Assembly (NCBI RefSeq): GCF_013409785.1
Contig: NZ_JACCBV010000001.1
Span: forward strand, 2,790,001 to 2,854,000
From: Microbacterium immunditiarum
GTDB lineage: Bacteria > Actinomycetota > Actinomycetes > Actinomycetales > Microbacteriaceae
Reading direction: 5' to 3'
DNA length: 64,000 nucleotides
The position numbers and the translations under genes were made by a program. The notes below the pieces were generated by a model that did not search any database, was not told where the DNA came from, and worked only from the letters and a program-made list of their open reading frames with translations. This document shows positions 52,828-62,578 of the stretch, piece by piece (position 1 is the first letter of the stretch; each line of letters starts with the position of its first letter).

Positions 52828-53313
52828 TCAGCCGTCGGCGTCGTCGTCGCCCGCGGTGCCCGCGTACGCGTGGTCGGCGCGCAGCAGCGCGATCGCCGCC
52901 TCGAAGTCCTCGAGCGACTCGAACGCCTGATACACGCTCGCGAAGCGCAGGTACGCGACCTCGTCGAGCTCGCGAAGCGGACCGAGGATCGCGAGGCCGA
53001 TCTCGTTCGTGTCCACCTGCGACGCACCGGTCTGCCGCACGGTCTCCTCGACCTTCTGGGCGAGCACCGCGAGGTCTCCGTCGGTCACGGGACGCCCCTG
53101 GCACGCCTTGCGGACACCGGACATGACCTTCTCGCGGCTGAAAGGCTCGATCACGCCGGAGCGCTTGATGACGTTGAGGCTCGCGGTCTCGATCGTCGAG
53201 AAGCGCCCACCGCACTGCGGGCACTGACGGCGGCGACGGATGCTGAGACCGTCGTCGCTCGTGCGGGAGTCGATCACGCGTGAGTCGGGGTGGCGGCAGA
53301 AGGGGCAGTGCAT
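52828..53313 (-). CDS. nrdR: Transcriptional repressor NrdR
   Basis: Repressor of ribonucleotide reductase genes, 161 residues. The zinc ribbon has [17 protein letters not shown] and [15 protein letters not shown]; the ATP-cone follows ([29 protein letters not shown]). The C-terminus is acidic. NrdR boxes would be in nrd operons outside this window. It is 12 bp from hisD on the same strand. Confidence 0.97.
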   Translation of the reverse strand: MHCPFCRHPDSRVIDSRTSDDGLSIRRRRQCPQCGGRFSTIETASLNVIKRSGVIEPFSREKVMSGVRKACQGRPVTDGDLAVLAQKVEETVRQTGASQVDTNEIGLAILGPLRELDEVAYLRFASVYQAFESLEDFEAAIALLRADHAYAGTAGDDDADG

Positions 53314-53325
53314 GGCACCGACAGA

Positions 53326-54693
53326 CTACGCCCGACGGGCGGCGGCAGGTCCGGCCGACGCCGACGCGTCAGCGGATTCGGAGTCGGACTCGGAGGACTC
53401 GAAACGGGCCGTGATCGCCTCGCCGTGCGCGGGCAGCGCCTCGGCATCGGCGAGGACCACGATCTCGTCGCGCACTCGCGCGAGCGCCTCGTGGTCGTAC
53501 TCGATGACCTGCTGCGGCCGCAGGAACGTCGCGGCCGACAGGCCCGACGCGTAGCGCGCCTGGCCGCCCGTCGGCAGCACGTGGTTGCTGCCCGCGAGGT
53601 AGTCGCCGAGGCTCACCGGCGAGTCCGGGCCGACGAAGACGGCACCCGCGTGGATGAAGTCCTCCGGCCGCGGGTCGGCCAGGTGCAGCTCGAGGTGCTC
53701 CGGGGCGTACGCGTTGCTGAAGTCCGTGGCGGCCGCGATGTCGTCGACGAGGACGATCGCCGATTGCGGTCCGGAGAGCGCAGCGGCGATGCGCTCGGCG
53801 TGTCGCGTGCGCGCGGCGCGGTCCGCGATGTCGGCCGCGACGGAGTCCGCGAGCTGGGGCGACGTCGTGACGAGCACGGCGGAGGCCTGCTCGTCGTGCT
53901 CGGCCTGGCTGATGAGGTCGGCCGACACGAGACGCGGATCGGCCGCCTCGTCGGCGACGATGAGGATCTCGGTGGCGCCGGCCTCGGCATCCGTCCCGAC
54001 GAGCCCCGCGACGACGCGCTTGGCCGCCGCGACGAAGTTGTTCCCCGGCCCGGTGACGACGTCGACCCGGTCGAGACCCATGCCGGGCACACCGTGTGCG
54101 AACGCACCGATCGCCCCCGCGCCACCCATCGCATAGACCTCGGTCACGCCGAGAAGCCCTGCCGCGGCGAGGATCACCGGGTGCGCGCGGCCACCGTGCT
54201 CGTGCTGGGGCGGAGTCGCGAGGGCGATCTCCGTGACGCCGGCCACCTGCGCGGGCACGACGTTCATCACGACGCTCGACGGGTATACGGCCTTGCCGCC
54301 CGGCACGTACACCCCCACGCGGCGCACCGGCTGCCAGCGCTGGATGACGCGGGCTCCCGGCGCGAGCTCCGTCGTCGCGGGCGGCGGAACCTGCGCGGCC
54401 GACGCGATGCGGACGCGTGCGATCGCTTCTTCGAGCGCCGCGCGGACGGGCGGGTCGAGCGTGGCGACCGCGTCGTCGATGTGCTCCTGCGGGACGCGGA
54501 TGTCGTGGCCGACCGTCCGGTCGAACTGCTCGGCCTGCGCGCGGAGCGCCCGCTCGCCTTCGCGGGCGACGTCCGCGACGAGACGGGCCGCCGCATGCTG
54601 GGCCTCCTCGCGGGCCGCGGTGGCGCGCGGAACGATGGCGAGGAGCTCGGAAGGGGTCAGAGTGCGGCCACGCAGGTCGATCGTGCGGAGCAT
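53326..54693 (-). CDS. hisD: Histidinol dehydrogenase
   Basis: Last enzyme of histidine synthesis, a zinc-dependent NAD oxidoreductase. 455 residues: RVGVYVPGGKAVYPSSVVMNVVPAQVAGV, VDVVTGPGNNFVAAAKRVV, SADLISQAEHDEQA and the C-terminal GDYLAGSNHVLPTGGQARY are conserved. The last 30 residues (ESSESDSESADASASAGPAAA) are an unusual acidic/Ala-rich tail. Confidence 0.97.
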   Translation of the reverse strand: MLRTIDLRGRTLTPSELLAIVPRATAAREEAQHAAARLVADVAREGERALRAQAEQFDRTVGHDIRVPQEHIDDAVATLDPPVRAALEEAIARVRIASAAQVPPPATTELAPGARVIQRWQPVRRVGVYVPGGKAVYPSSVVMNVVPAQVAGVTEIALATPPQHEHGGRAHPVILAAAGLLGVTEVYAMGGAGAIGAFAHGVPGMGLDRVDVVTGPGNNFVAAAKRVVAGLVGTDAEAGATEILIVADEAADPRLVSADLISQAEHDEQASAVLVTTSPQLADSVAADIADRAARTRHAERIAAALSGPQSAIVLVDDIAAATDFSNAYAPEHLELHLADPRPEDFIHAGAVFVGPDSPVSLGDYLAGSNHVLPTGGQARYASGLSAATFLRPQQVIEYDHEALARVRDEIVVLADAEALPAHGEAITARFESSESDSESADASASAGPAAARRA

Positions 54694-54730
54694 CGTTCCA
54701 GGCTAGCGCGCGAGACTGGGCGTTCCCGCC

Positions 54731-54766
54731 AGCCGATCCGACGGCGTCAGCCGATCCGACGGCGTC
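54731..54766. repeat. Two tandem copies of an 18-bp unit
   Basis: AGCCGATCCGACGGCGTC occurs twice in direct tandem between hisD and the downstream end of the next membrane-protein gene, with its last two bases in that gene's stop codon. Simple local duplication. Confidence 0.85.
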
Positions 54767-55826
54767 AGCCGCGCGTGACCCCTGTGACATCGTGCAGGTA
54801 GCCGACGCGCCCGTCCTCGTGGCGGACGACGAACGTGTCGCTGCGGTCCTCGATCACGAGGGCCCACGCGGTGGGCCCGATGCGGAAGAGCGGGATCCCG
54901 CGCTCGTCGACGACGTCGCGCTCCTCGGGCACGAGCGCCCAGAAGGCCTGGTAGCGCACGGACGATGTCTGCGGGGCCGACTGTGCGGCGGGCGCCCAAT
55001 CCTGCGCGGCATCCGGGCCCTGAGAACCGTACGCGTCGCCGCCGTACGCCTGCTCGCCGTAGCCGCCCTGGCCGTAACCGCCACCGGCGTATGCCGCGGT
55101 GGAGGTGTCGGGCTCACCGTACGCCTGCGCGGGCGCGTACTCGCCGGCTGGCTGCGACGCTTCTGCGGAGGCGGGGAGCCGTTCGGGCGCGGGGCGCTTG
55201 CTGACGGGGCGCGTCGGGCGCGCGACGCGGTGCGCGACCACCTCCTGGCGGCCGCGGAAGTCCTCCGAGAACGGCGGGATGAGCGGGCCGAACACGGTGA
55301 ACACGACTCCGGCGACCATCGCCGCGAACGAGACCCACATGACCCACGAGCGCACCCAGGGGCCGTTCTGGGCGACGATGCTCACCGTCTCCCAGATCCA
55401 CATGAGCCACACCGCGGCCGACACCGAGAAGGCCACCGACGCGAACTGGTCGATGCCGAGGGAGCCGACACGGCGGATGCCCTCGGGCGAGAGGCGCCGC
55501 AGCACGATGAGGAAGACCGCGACGGTGGGCAGCGCGATCGTGAGGATCCAGCTGATCCCAGCGGTCCATACCGACTCGAAGCGGAGATTGTTGACAGAGA
55601 AGAACGAGACGACGAAGGCGACCAGCCACGCCACGCCCAGCGCGACCTCGCGGATCGAGAAGGGGCCCACGCCGTACTGCGGCGGCAGCTCGGCGCCGCC
55701 GACGTCGTCGCCCACGAGGGGGTCGGACTCCGCCGCGGTCGTGTCGTCGGCCGTCGCGTCGGCCTGAGCCGCTGCTTCGTACTCGGTGGTGTCGCTCGTT
55801 TCGTCAAGCCTGCGCTCGTCTGTCAC
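54765..55826 (-). CDS. Membrane protein with Gly/Tyr-rich linker, unknown function
   Basis: A 353-residue protein. An acidic N-terminus is followed by four membrane segments (VALGVAWLVAFVVSFFSV; ISWILTIALPTVAVFLIVL; FASVAFSVSAAVWLMWIWETV; WVMWVSFAAMVAGVVFTVFGPLI). A disordered region follows with GGYGQGGYGEQAYGGDAYGSQG and related repeats, then a C-terminal globular part (VRYQAFWALVPEERDVVDERGIPLFRIGPTAWALVIEDR). The GTG at 55826 follows AAAGGGA; a GTG at 55844 is less likely. It lies between dnaE and hisD, and the family is not recognised. Confidence 0.82.
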   Translation of the reverse strand: MTDERRLDETSDTTEYEAAAQADATADDTTAAESDPLVGDDVGGAELPPQYGVGPFSIREVALGVAWLVAFVVSFFSVNNLRFESVWTAGISWILTIALPTVAVFLIVLRRLSPEGIRRVGSLGIDQFASVAFSVSAAVWLMWIWETVSIVAQNGPWVRSWVMWVSFAAMVAGVVFTVFGPLIPPFSEDFRGRQEVVAHRVARPTRPVSKRPAPERLPASAEASQPAGEYAPAQAYGEPDTSTAAYAGGGYGQGGYGEQAYGGDAYGSQGPDAAQDWAPAAQSAPQTSSVRYQAFWALVPEERDVVDERGIPLFRIGPTAWALVIEDRSDTFVVRHEDGRVGYLHDVTGVTRG

Positions 55827-55929
55827 GATCTTCCCTTTCCGCACGACGTCTTGTCCTGACGCGTGGTTGCGATCCTACTCACGGCCGATGAGACCACCGT
55901 GAGACAACGCCGATGTCTGCGAGGGTCGG

Positions 55930-58900
55930 TCATCCCAGGCACTGCGGACCGAGGAGGCCCTTCAGCTCGCCGTACAGGTCGGACGTCACCGTCACCGGAT
56001 GCGGCACCTCGAAGACCTTCGCGGTCGAGCCGCGGTGCAGCCGGAGCGTCACCTCGGTGTCGCCGCGGTGCCGTTCGAGAACGTTCGCGAGCTCGGTCAC
56101 GACGGACTCCGTGGCGCGATGCTCGGGCATCACGAGCACGAGCGGACCGGATGCGTCGACGGCCCCGAGGTCCGGCGCGAAGCACGACACCGCGTGCAGG
56201 TTCAGGCCGTCGTCGCGACGCGACACGCGGCCCCGCACGACGAGGATCGAGTCGGGCTGCAGCATCGACTGGAACTCGGTGTAGGTCTTGCCCATGAACA
56301 TGACCGTGACCTCGCCGTCGAAGTCCTCGACGGTGATCATGCCGTACGGGTTGCCGCTCGACTTGGCCACTCGGTGCTGCACGCTCGTGACCAGCCCCGC
56401 GATCGTGACCTGGTCGCCGTCGGTGAGGTCCTCGGACGCGAGCAGGTCGTGGATGTTGATGGAGGCATGCTTGGCGAGCGGGATCTCCAGGCCGGCCAGC
56501 GGATGGTCGGAGACGTACAACCCGAGCATCTCGCGCTCGAACGCGAGCTTGTCCTTCTTGGTCCACTCGGGACGGTCAGGCACCTTCTGCGTCTGCTGCG
56601 GCTCGTCGTCGCCCCACAGCGAGTCGAAGTCGAATCCGACCTCGCCGTTCGCCTCGCGTCGTTTGTCGAGCACAGCCTGCTCGGTCGCGTCCTCGTGGAT
56701 CTCCATCAGCGCACGGCGAGTGGCCCCGAGCGAGTCGAACGCTCCCGCCTTGATGAGCGACTCGACGGTGCGCTTGTTCGCGACGTGCACCGGAACCTTC
56801 GCGAGGAAATCGTGGAACGAGGTGACCGGCGACTCGGTGCGCGCCGCGACGATCGAGTCGACGACGTTCGCTCCGACGTTGCGCACCGCGCCCAGTCCGA
56901 AGCGGATGTCGTTGCCGACGGCGGCGAAGTACCGCGTCGACTCGACCACGTCGGGCGGCAGCACCTTGATGCCCATGCGGCGGCACTCGTTGAGGTACAC
57001 CGCGAGCTTGTCCTTCGCGTCGCCGACGCTCGTCAGCAGCGCGGCCATGTACTCCGCCGGGTAGTGCGCTTTGAGGTAGGCGGTCCAGTACGCGATGAGG
57101 CCGTACGCGGCGGAGTGCGCCTTGTTGAACGCGTAGTCGGAGAAGGGGACGAGGATGTCCCACAGGGTCTTGATCGCCTGCTCGCCGAAGCCGTTCGACT
57201 TCATCCCCGCCTCGAAGCCCTCGTACTGCTTGTCGAGCTCGGACTTCTTCTTCTTGCCCATCGCGCGGCGCATGATGTCGGCCTGGCCGAGTGTGAAGCC
57301 CGCGACCTTCTGGGCGATGGCCATCACCTGCTCCTGATAGATGATCAGGCCGTAGGTGGTGTCGAGGATGTCGGCGAGGGGCTCTTCCAGTTCGGGGTGG
57401 ATCGGGGTGATCTCCTGCTGGCCGGTCTTCCGCAGCGCGTAGTTGATGTGCGAGTTCGCCCCCATCGGACCGGGGCGGTACAGCGCGATGACGGCCGAGA
57501 TGTCTTCGAAGTTGTCGGGCCTCATGAGCCGCAGGAGCGAGCGCATCGGCCCGCCGTCTAGCTGGAACACGCCGAGCGTGTCGCCCCGAGCGAGAAGCTC
57601 GTACGCCTCTTGATCGTCGAGCCCGAGGTCTTCGAGCACGAGCCGCTCGCCGCGGTTGGCCTCGATGTTGTCGAGCGCGTCGTCGATGATCGTGAGGTTG
57701 CGCAGCCCGAGGAAGTCCATCTTGATGAGGCCGAGAGCCTCGCACGCCGGGTAGTCGAACTGCGTGACGATCTGCCCGTCCTGCTCGCGCTTCATGATCG
57801 GGATGATGTCGATGAGCGGCTCGCTCGACATGATCACGCCGGCCGCGTGCACACCCCACTGGCGCTTGAGGTTCTCGAGGCCGACCGCCGTGCCGTAGAC
57901 GGTCTTCGCCTCGGCATCCGTCTCGATCAGTGCCCGGAATTCGGACGCCTCTCGGTAGCGCGGATGCTGCGGGTCGAACATGCCGTCGAGCGGCATGTCC
58001 TTGCCCATGACCGCGGGCGGCATCGCCTTCGTGAGCCGCTCCCCCATGCTGAAGGGGAATCCGAGCACCCGGCCCGCGTCCTTCAGTGCCTGCTTCGCCT
58101 TGATCGTGCCGTACGTGACGATCTGCGCGACGCGCTCGTCGCCGTACTTCTCCGTCACGTACTGGATGACCTCGCCCCGGCGACGGTCGTCGAAGTCGAC
58201 GTCGAAGTCGGGCATCGAGACTCGGTCGGGGTTGAGGAAGCGCTCGAAGATCAGCCCGTGCTGGAGGGGATCGAGATCGGTGATCCGCATCGCGTACGCA
58301 GCCATGGAGCCTGCGCCCGAGCCTCGGCCGGGACCGACGCGGATGCCGTTGCGCTTGGCCCAGTTGATGAAGTCTGCGACCACGAGGAAGTACCCGGGGA
58401 AGCCCATCTGGACGATGACCTGGGTCTCGTACTCGGCCTGCTTGCGCACCTCGTCGGGGATGCCGTTCGGGTAGCGCTCGTGGAGTCCTCGTTCGACCTC
58501 CTTGATGAACCAGGACTCCTCGGTCTCGCCCTCGGGCACGGGGAACCGCGGCATGTAGTTCGCCGACGTGTTGAACTCGACGTCGCAGCGCTCGGCGATG
58601 AGGAGCGTCGACTCGATCGCCTCGGGATGGTCGCGGAAGACCTGCTTCATCTCGGCGGTGCTCTTGAGGTAGTAGCCGTCGCCGTCGAACTTGAAGCGCT
58701 TCGGGTCGTCGAGCGTCGAGCCGGACTGCACGCACAGGAGCGCCGCGTGGCTCTGCGCGTCGTGCTGGTGCGTGTAGTGCAGATCGTTCGTGCCGACGAG
58801 CGGGATCTTGAGATCCTTCGCGATCGAGAGCAGGTCGCTCATGATGCGCCGCTCGATCGAGAGCCCGTGATCCATGATCTCGGCGAAGTAGTTCTCCTTG

Positions 58901-59448
58901 CCGAAGATGTCCTGGAACTCGGCGGCCGCGGCGCGCGCGGCGTCGTACTGCCCCAGACGCAGGCGCGTCTGCACCTCGCCGGACGGGCAGCCGGTCGTCG
59001 CGATCAGCCCCTTCGAGTACTTCTGCAGCAGCTCTCGGTCCATGCGGGGCTTGAAGTAGTAGCCCTCGATGCTCGCGAGCGACGACAGCCGGAAGAGGTT
59101 GTGCATGCCTTCGGTCGTCTCGGAGAGCAGCGTCATGTGGGTGTACGCGCCCGAGCCGGACACGTCGTCGTCGCTCTGCTCGGGCGTGCCCCACCGCACG
59201 CGCGCCTTGTCGGCGCGGTGCGTGCCGGGCGTGACGTACGCCTCGATGCCGATGATGGGCTTGATGCCGGCGTCCTTGGCGGTCTTGTAGAACTCGTACG
59301 CCGCGAAGGTCTGGCCATGGTCGGTGACGGCGATCGCGGGCATGCCCTGCTTGACCGCCTCTTGGATGAGCGGGCCGATGCGCGCGGCACCGTCGAGCAT
59401 CGAGTACTCGGTGTGCACATGGAGGTGAACGAAGGAGTCGGATGCCAC
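55930..59448 (-). CDS. dnaE: DNA polymerase III alpha subunit DnaE
   Basis: Main replicative polymerase, 1172 residues. The PHP domain starts at once (VHLHVHTEYSMLDGAARI); the Pol3 core has catalytic acids in SMPDFDVDFDDRRR, then a tandem HhH (RAMGKKKKSELDKQYEGFEAG) and an OB-fold near the C-terminus (VTIAGLVTSVQHRV). The GTG at 59448 is chosen because TAGACT ends seven bases before it; an ATG at 59493 lies upstream of that box and adds a sequence unlike the family. It has no proofreading motif of its own beyond PHP. Confidence 0.95.
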   Translation of the reverse strand: MASDSFVHLHVHTEYSMLDGAARIGPLIQEAVKQGMPAIAVTDHGQTFAAYEFYKTAKDAGIKPIIGIEAYVTPGTHRADKARVRWGTPEQSDDDVSGSGAYTHMTLLSETTEGMHNLFRLSSLASIEGYYFKPRMDRELLQKYSKGLIATTGCPSGEVQTRLRLGQYDAARAAAAEFQDIFGKENYFAEIMDHGLSIERRIMSDLLSIAKDLKIPLVGTNDLHYTHQHDAQSHAALLCVQSGSTLDDPKRFKFDGDGYYLKSTAEMKQVFRDHPEAIESTLLIAERCDVEFNTSANYMPRFPVPEGETEESWFIKEVERGLHERYPNGIPDEVRKQAEYETQVIVQMGFPGYFLVVADFINWAKRNGIRVGPGRGSGAGSMAAYAMRITDLDPLQHGLIFERFLNPDRVSMPDFDVDFDDRRRGEVIQYVTEKYGDERVAQIVTYGTIKAKQALKDAGRVLGFPFSMGERLTKAMPPAVMGKDMPLDGMFDPQHPRYREASEFRALIETDAEAKTVYGTAVGLENLKRQWGVHAAGVIMSSEPLIDIIPIMKREQDGQIVTQFDYPACEALGLIKMDFLGLRNLTIIDDALDNIEANRGERLVLEDLGLDDQEAYELLARGDTLGVFQLDGGPMRSLLRLMRPDNFEDISAVIALYRPGPMGANSHINYALRKTGQQEITPIHPELEEPLADILDTTYGLIIYQEQVMAIAQKVAGFTLGQADIMRRAMGKKKKSELDKQYEGFEAGMKSNGFGEQAIKTLWDILVPFSDYAFNKAHSAAYGLIAYWTAYLKAHYPAEYMAALLTSVGDAKDKLAVYLNECRRMGIKVLPPDVVESTRYFAAVGNDIRFGLGAVRNVGANVVDSIVAARTESPVTSFHDFLAKVPVHVANKRTVESLIKAGAFDSLGATRRALMEIHEDATEQAVLDKRREANGEVGFDFDSLWGDDEPQQTQKVPDRPEWTKKDKLAFEREMLGLYVSDHPLAGLEIPLAKHASINIHDLLASEDLTDGDQVTIAGLVTSVQHRVAKSSGNPYGMITVEDFDGEVTVMFMGKTYTEFQSMLQPDSILVVRGRVSRRDDGLNLHAVSCFAPDLGAVDASGPLVLVMPEHRATESVVTELANVLERHRGDTEVTLRLHRGSTAKVFEVPHPVTVTSDLYGELKGLLGPQCLG

Positions 59449-59455
59449 GTCGTCG

Positions 59456-59461
59456 AGTCTA
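59456..59461 (-). promoter_or_regulatory. -10 box TAGACT of a probable leaderless dnaE promoter
   Basis: TAGACT on the minus strand lies seven bases before the GTG at 59448. It decides the dnaE start. Confidence 0.65.
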
Positions 59462-59624
59462 GGGAGCGACTCCGACACGTCGGGCCGGCGCACGCGGCAT
59501 CCGCCGATTCGCGCCGCGAGCTCGTCTCACCTTCGAGTCGAACCTGAGGGTTCAGCGGACAGGAGGCGCACTCAGGGGCCGTTCGCCACCGCGCGACGTC
59601 GACGCAGGAGCGCCGCGCGAATGC

Positions 59625-60197
59625 TCATGACAGCTCGCGCCGCATCAGCACGCGCGGGAAGCCCGAGAGCACCGACGCGGTGTCGGCCGCCTTCGTGAAC
59701 CCCGCCTTCTCGAAGAGGCGCCGCGTGCCGACGTACGCCATCGTGAGGTCGACCCTGGCATCGCCGTTGTCGACCGGATACCCCTCGATCGCGGGAGCGC
59801 CCTGGTCTCGCGCGAACTCGACCGCGCCCTCGAGGAGGGAGTGCATGATGCCCTTCTTGCGATGGCCCGGCCGCACGCGGAAGCACCACGTCGACCACAC
59901 GTCGCGGTCGTCGACGTGAGGGATCTTGCGGAACGTCGCGAAATGGGTGCGCGAACGCGGGGCGACGGCGGCCCAGCCGACGACCTCGTCGCCCTCGTAC
60001 GCGAGAACGCCGATCGGGCCCTCCTCGTCCATCAGGCGACGCACGCGCTCGGCGCGTGCGGGCCCGAGCAGCTCCCTCGACTCCTTCGACGGGATGCGGT
60101 AGCTCAGGCAGAAGCACACCGTGGAGTTCGGGTTCTTGGGGCCGAGCATCGTCGCCACGTCGTCGAACACCTCGGCCGGACGCACCTCGATCACCAT
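59625..60197 (-). CDS. GNAT family acetyltransferase
   Basis: A 190-residue enzyme of the GNAT fold. WSTWCFRVRPGHRKKGIMHSLLEGAVEFARDQGA is the acetyl-CoA-binding motif A, and the C-terminal RRLFEKAGFTKAADTASVLSGFPRVLMRREL is motif B. The substrate is unknown. The ATG at 60197 is preferred over one at 60212 because CAGAGT, a -10-like box, ends six bases upstream. It is divergent from the TetR gene. Confidence 0.88.
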   Translation of the reverse strand: MVIEVRPAEVFDDVATMLGPKNPNSTVCFCLSYRIPSKESRELLGPARAERVRRLMDEEGPIGVLAYEGDEVVGWAAVAPRSRTHFATFRKIPHVDDRDVWSTWCFRVRPGHRKKGIMHSLLEGAVEFARDQGAPAIEGYPVDNGDARVDLTMAYVGTRRLFEKAGFTKAADTASVLSGFPRVLMRRELS

Positions 60198-60290
60198 GTG
60201 ACCACTCTGCACCCCGCAGCCGACACTCCGTCAGACGCTCACGCCGCCGACCTTCTCCGGGTTTCTGACAAGTATGTAACACACGGCTGA

Positions 60291-60296
60291 TAGAGT
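60291..60296 (+). promoter_or_regulatory. -10 box TAGAGT of a probable leaderless promoter
   Basis: TAGAGT ends seven bases before the TetR ATG at 60304. The divergent GNAT promoter is about 90 bp away, so the regulator may control both genes. Confidence 0.6.
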
Positions 60297-60303
60297 CGCG
60301 AAC

Positions 60304-61023
60304 ATGAACGCACCCCGGCGACGTGAGCCGAAAATGCGCCAGGAGACGATCCAGCGCCGCGAGGAGATCCTCAAGGCGGCGATGCAGACGTTCGGGAGCA
60401 GGGGCTACAACAAGGCCCCTCTCACCGAGATCGCCGAGCAGGTCGATATGACCCACGCGGGCATCCTGCACCACTTCGGCACGAAGGACCGCCTGCTGCT
60501 CGAAGTGCTGAGCTACCGCGACCAGACAGACGTCGCGCACCTCGAAGGCAAGCACATCCCGGACGGCATCGACCTGTTCCGCCACCTCATCCACACGGCG
60601 TTCCTCAACAGCCGGCGGGCGGGCATCGTGCAGGCGTACGCGGTGCTGTCGGCCGAGTCGGTCACCGACGACCACCCCGCCAAGGAGTTCTTCGAGCAGC
60701 GGTACGAGACGCTGCGCCGCGAGGTCCGCCACGCGTTCGAGGTCGTGTGCGCCGAGCACGGCGTGACCGACCGCGATGCGATCGACGACGCATCCGCATC
60801 GATCCTCGCCGTCATGGACGGCCTGCAGGTACAGTGGCTGCTCGCCCCCGACGCCGTCGACCTCGCGAGCGCGACCGAGTTCGCGATCCGCTCGATCGTC
60901 GCGGGCGTCATCAGCCCGCAGCCGTCAGTCATCGACGAGCCGAGTGGGTCCGACCCGGCGGAGGAGACGGATGCCGCGCCCGACGCCGGCGCCGAGGCGG
61001 CTGCGCCGCAACCCGCCGGCTGA
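60304..61023 (+). CDS. TetR/AcrR family transcriptional regulator
   Basis: A 239-residue regulator with an N-terminal TetR domain (QRREEILKAAMQTFGSRGYNKAPLTEIAEQVDMTHAGILHHFGTKDRLLLEVL). The ligand domain is normal in size, followed by an acidic/Ala-rich tail. The effector is unknown. It is convergent with rluD, with the stop six bases away. Confidence 0.92.
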   Translation: MNAPRRREPKMRQETIQRREEILKAAMQTFGSRGYNKAPLTEIAEQVDMTHAGILHHFGTKDRLLLEVLSYRDQTDVAHLEGKHIPDGIDLFRHLIHTAFLNSRRAGIVQAYAVLSAESVTDDHPAKEFFEQRYETLRREVRHAFEVVCAEHGVTDRDAIDDASASILAVMDGLQVQWLLAPDAVDLASATEFAIRSIVAGVISPQPSVIDEPSGSDPAEETDAAPDAGAEAAAPQPAG

Positions 61024-61029
61024 CGCGCG

Positions 61030-61950
61030 TCACTCCTGGCGCAGCACTTCGAGCGCGTGCGCGAGATCGGGCGGGTACTCGGACGTGAACTCCATCCACT
61101 CCCCCGTCGTCGGGTGCGTGAACGCGAGCCGGCGCGCGTGCAGCCACTGCCGCGTGAGACCGAGACGCGCCGAGAGCGTCGGGTCGGCGCCGTAGAGCGG
61201 ATCACCGACGCACGGATGCCGGTGGGCGGCCATGTGCACGCGGATCTGGTGCGTGCGCCCCGTCTCGAGGTCGATCTCGAGCAACGCCGCGCCGCGGAAC
61301 GCCTCGATCGTCTCGTAGTGCGTGACCGAGTCCTTGCCGTGGGGCGTCACCGCGAACTTCCACGAGTGCGTGGGGTGGCGTCCGATCGGCACGTCGATGG
61401 TGCCGACGAGCGGGTCCGGATGCCCCTGCACCACCGCGTGGTAGATCTTGTCGACCTCGCGCTCCTTGAACGCGCGTTTGAGCGCCGTGTACGCGCGTTC
61501 GGACTTGGCGACGACCATGAGCCCGCTCGTGCCGACGTCGAGGCGGTGGACGATGCCCTGGCGCTCGGCGGCGCCGGTCGTCGCGATGCGGTAGCCGCCC
61601 GCCGCGAGCGCGCCGAGCACTGTCGGGCCCTCCCACCCGAGCGAAGGGTGGGCCGCGACACCCGGCGGCTTGTCGACCACCACGATGTCATCGTCGTCGT
61701 ACACGATGCCGAGGTCCGGCACTTCGACCGGGACCACGCGCGGCTCTTCTTTCGGAGTCCACGTGACCTCGAGCCACGATCCGCCGCGCAGCTTGTCGGA
61801 TTTCGCGAGCGGCCGCCCGTCGAGGTGCACGCCACCGGCCTCGGCGACCTCGGCCGCGAACGTGCGCGAGAACCCGAGCATCTTGGCGAGGGCGGCGTCG
61901 ACCCGGACGCCGTCGAGCCCGTCGGGAACCGGAAGGCTGCGGGACTCCAT
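61030..61950 (-). CDS. rluD: RluA/RluD family 23S rRNA pseudouridine synthase
   Basis: 306 residues: an S4 RNA-binding domain ([43 protein letters not shown]) and the synthase with catalytic Asp in [19 protein letters not shown], ending [25 protein letters not shown]. Members modify 23S rRNA, usually at 1911/1915/1917. The ATG at 61950 follows GAGGGA and lies one base after the lspA stop. Confidence 0.94.
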   Translation of the reverse strand: MESRSLPVPDGLDGVRVDAALAKMLGFSRTFAAEVAEAGGVHLDGRPLAKSDKLRGGSWLEVTWTPKEEPRVVPVEVPDLGIVYDDDDIVVVDKPPGVAAHPSLGWEGPTVLGALAAGGYRIATTGAAERQGIVHRLDVGTSGLMVVAKSERAYTALKRAFKEREVDKIYHAVVQGHPDPLVGTIDVPIGRHPTHSWKFAVTPHGKDSVTHYETIEAFRGAALLEIDLETGRTHQIRVHMAAHRHPCVGDPLYGADPTLSARLGLTRQWLHARRLAFTHPTTGEWMEFTSEYPPDLAHALEVLRQE

Positions 61951-61951
61951 G

Positions 61952-62569
61952 TCAGTCCCTCGTGGCGTCGTCCGCCGTCGGCTGGTCGGGCAGGTCCTGG
62001 TCGGGAGAGCCGGCGGGCGCGGCATCCGTCGTTTCGTCGTCTTCCGACGCCGCGCGGCGCTCACGCGTGCCGTCGAGGTGGAGTCCGACGAGCACGAGCA
62101 GCGCCACGCCGATCATCATCGACACGATGAAGATGTCGGCGACGTTGTAGATCGCCGGCATCATCCACGGGGTGTTGATGAAGTCTACGACGTGTCCGAC
62201 GGGGAAGCCCGGCTCACGCAGGACGCGGTCGGTCAGGTTGCCCAGCACGCCGCCGAGCAGCAGCCCGAGGGCGACGGCCCACACACGCGAGCGGACGCGC
62301 GTGACCGTGAGCCACACGACCACCACGGCGACCGCGGCCAGCGCGATCGTGAAGATCCACGTGACGCCCTCGCCGAGCGAGAACGCGGCGCCGGGGTTGC
62401 GCGTGAGGATGAAGATCAGGAAGTCGCCGAGAACGTGGACCGGCTCCCCGGGCGGGAGGTTCTCGATGGCGAGGTACTTCGTGAACTGATCGGCGGCCAG
62501 CACCATCAACGCGAGGAGCGCGACGATGGCACCGGCCGCCGCAGGTCTGAGAGGACGGCGGTTCGTCAA
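61952..62569 (-). CDS. lspA: Signal peptidase II (prolipoprotein)
   Basis: Aspartyl protease that cleaves lipoprotein signal peptides. 205 residues with four membrane segments; catalytic Asp residues are in [26 protein letters not shown] and [10 protein letters not shown], and [11 protein letters not shown] is conserved. The C-terminal 40 residues are an acidic extension. The start is a TTG at 62569 and there is no strong ribosome binding site. It would process CtaC, the beta-glucosidase and the VKOR-linked lipoprotein. Confidence 0.95.
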   Translation of the reverse strand: MTNRRPLRPAAAGAIVALLALMVLAADQFTKYLAIENLPPGEPVHVLGDFLIFILTRNPGAAFSLGEGVTWIFTIALAAVAVVVVWLTVTRVRSRVWAVALGLLLGGVLGNLTDRVLREPGFPVGHVVDFINTPWMMPAIYNVADIFIVSMMIGVALLVLVGLHLDGTRERRAASEDDETTDAAPAGSPDQDLPDQPTADDATRD

Positions 62570-62578
62570 AGGATCGGC

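Noticed and set aside
57610..59547. 645-residue plus-strand open frame
   Set aside because: Antisense to dnaE; Val/Leu/Asp/Arg-rich shadow translation.
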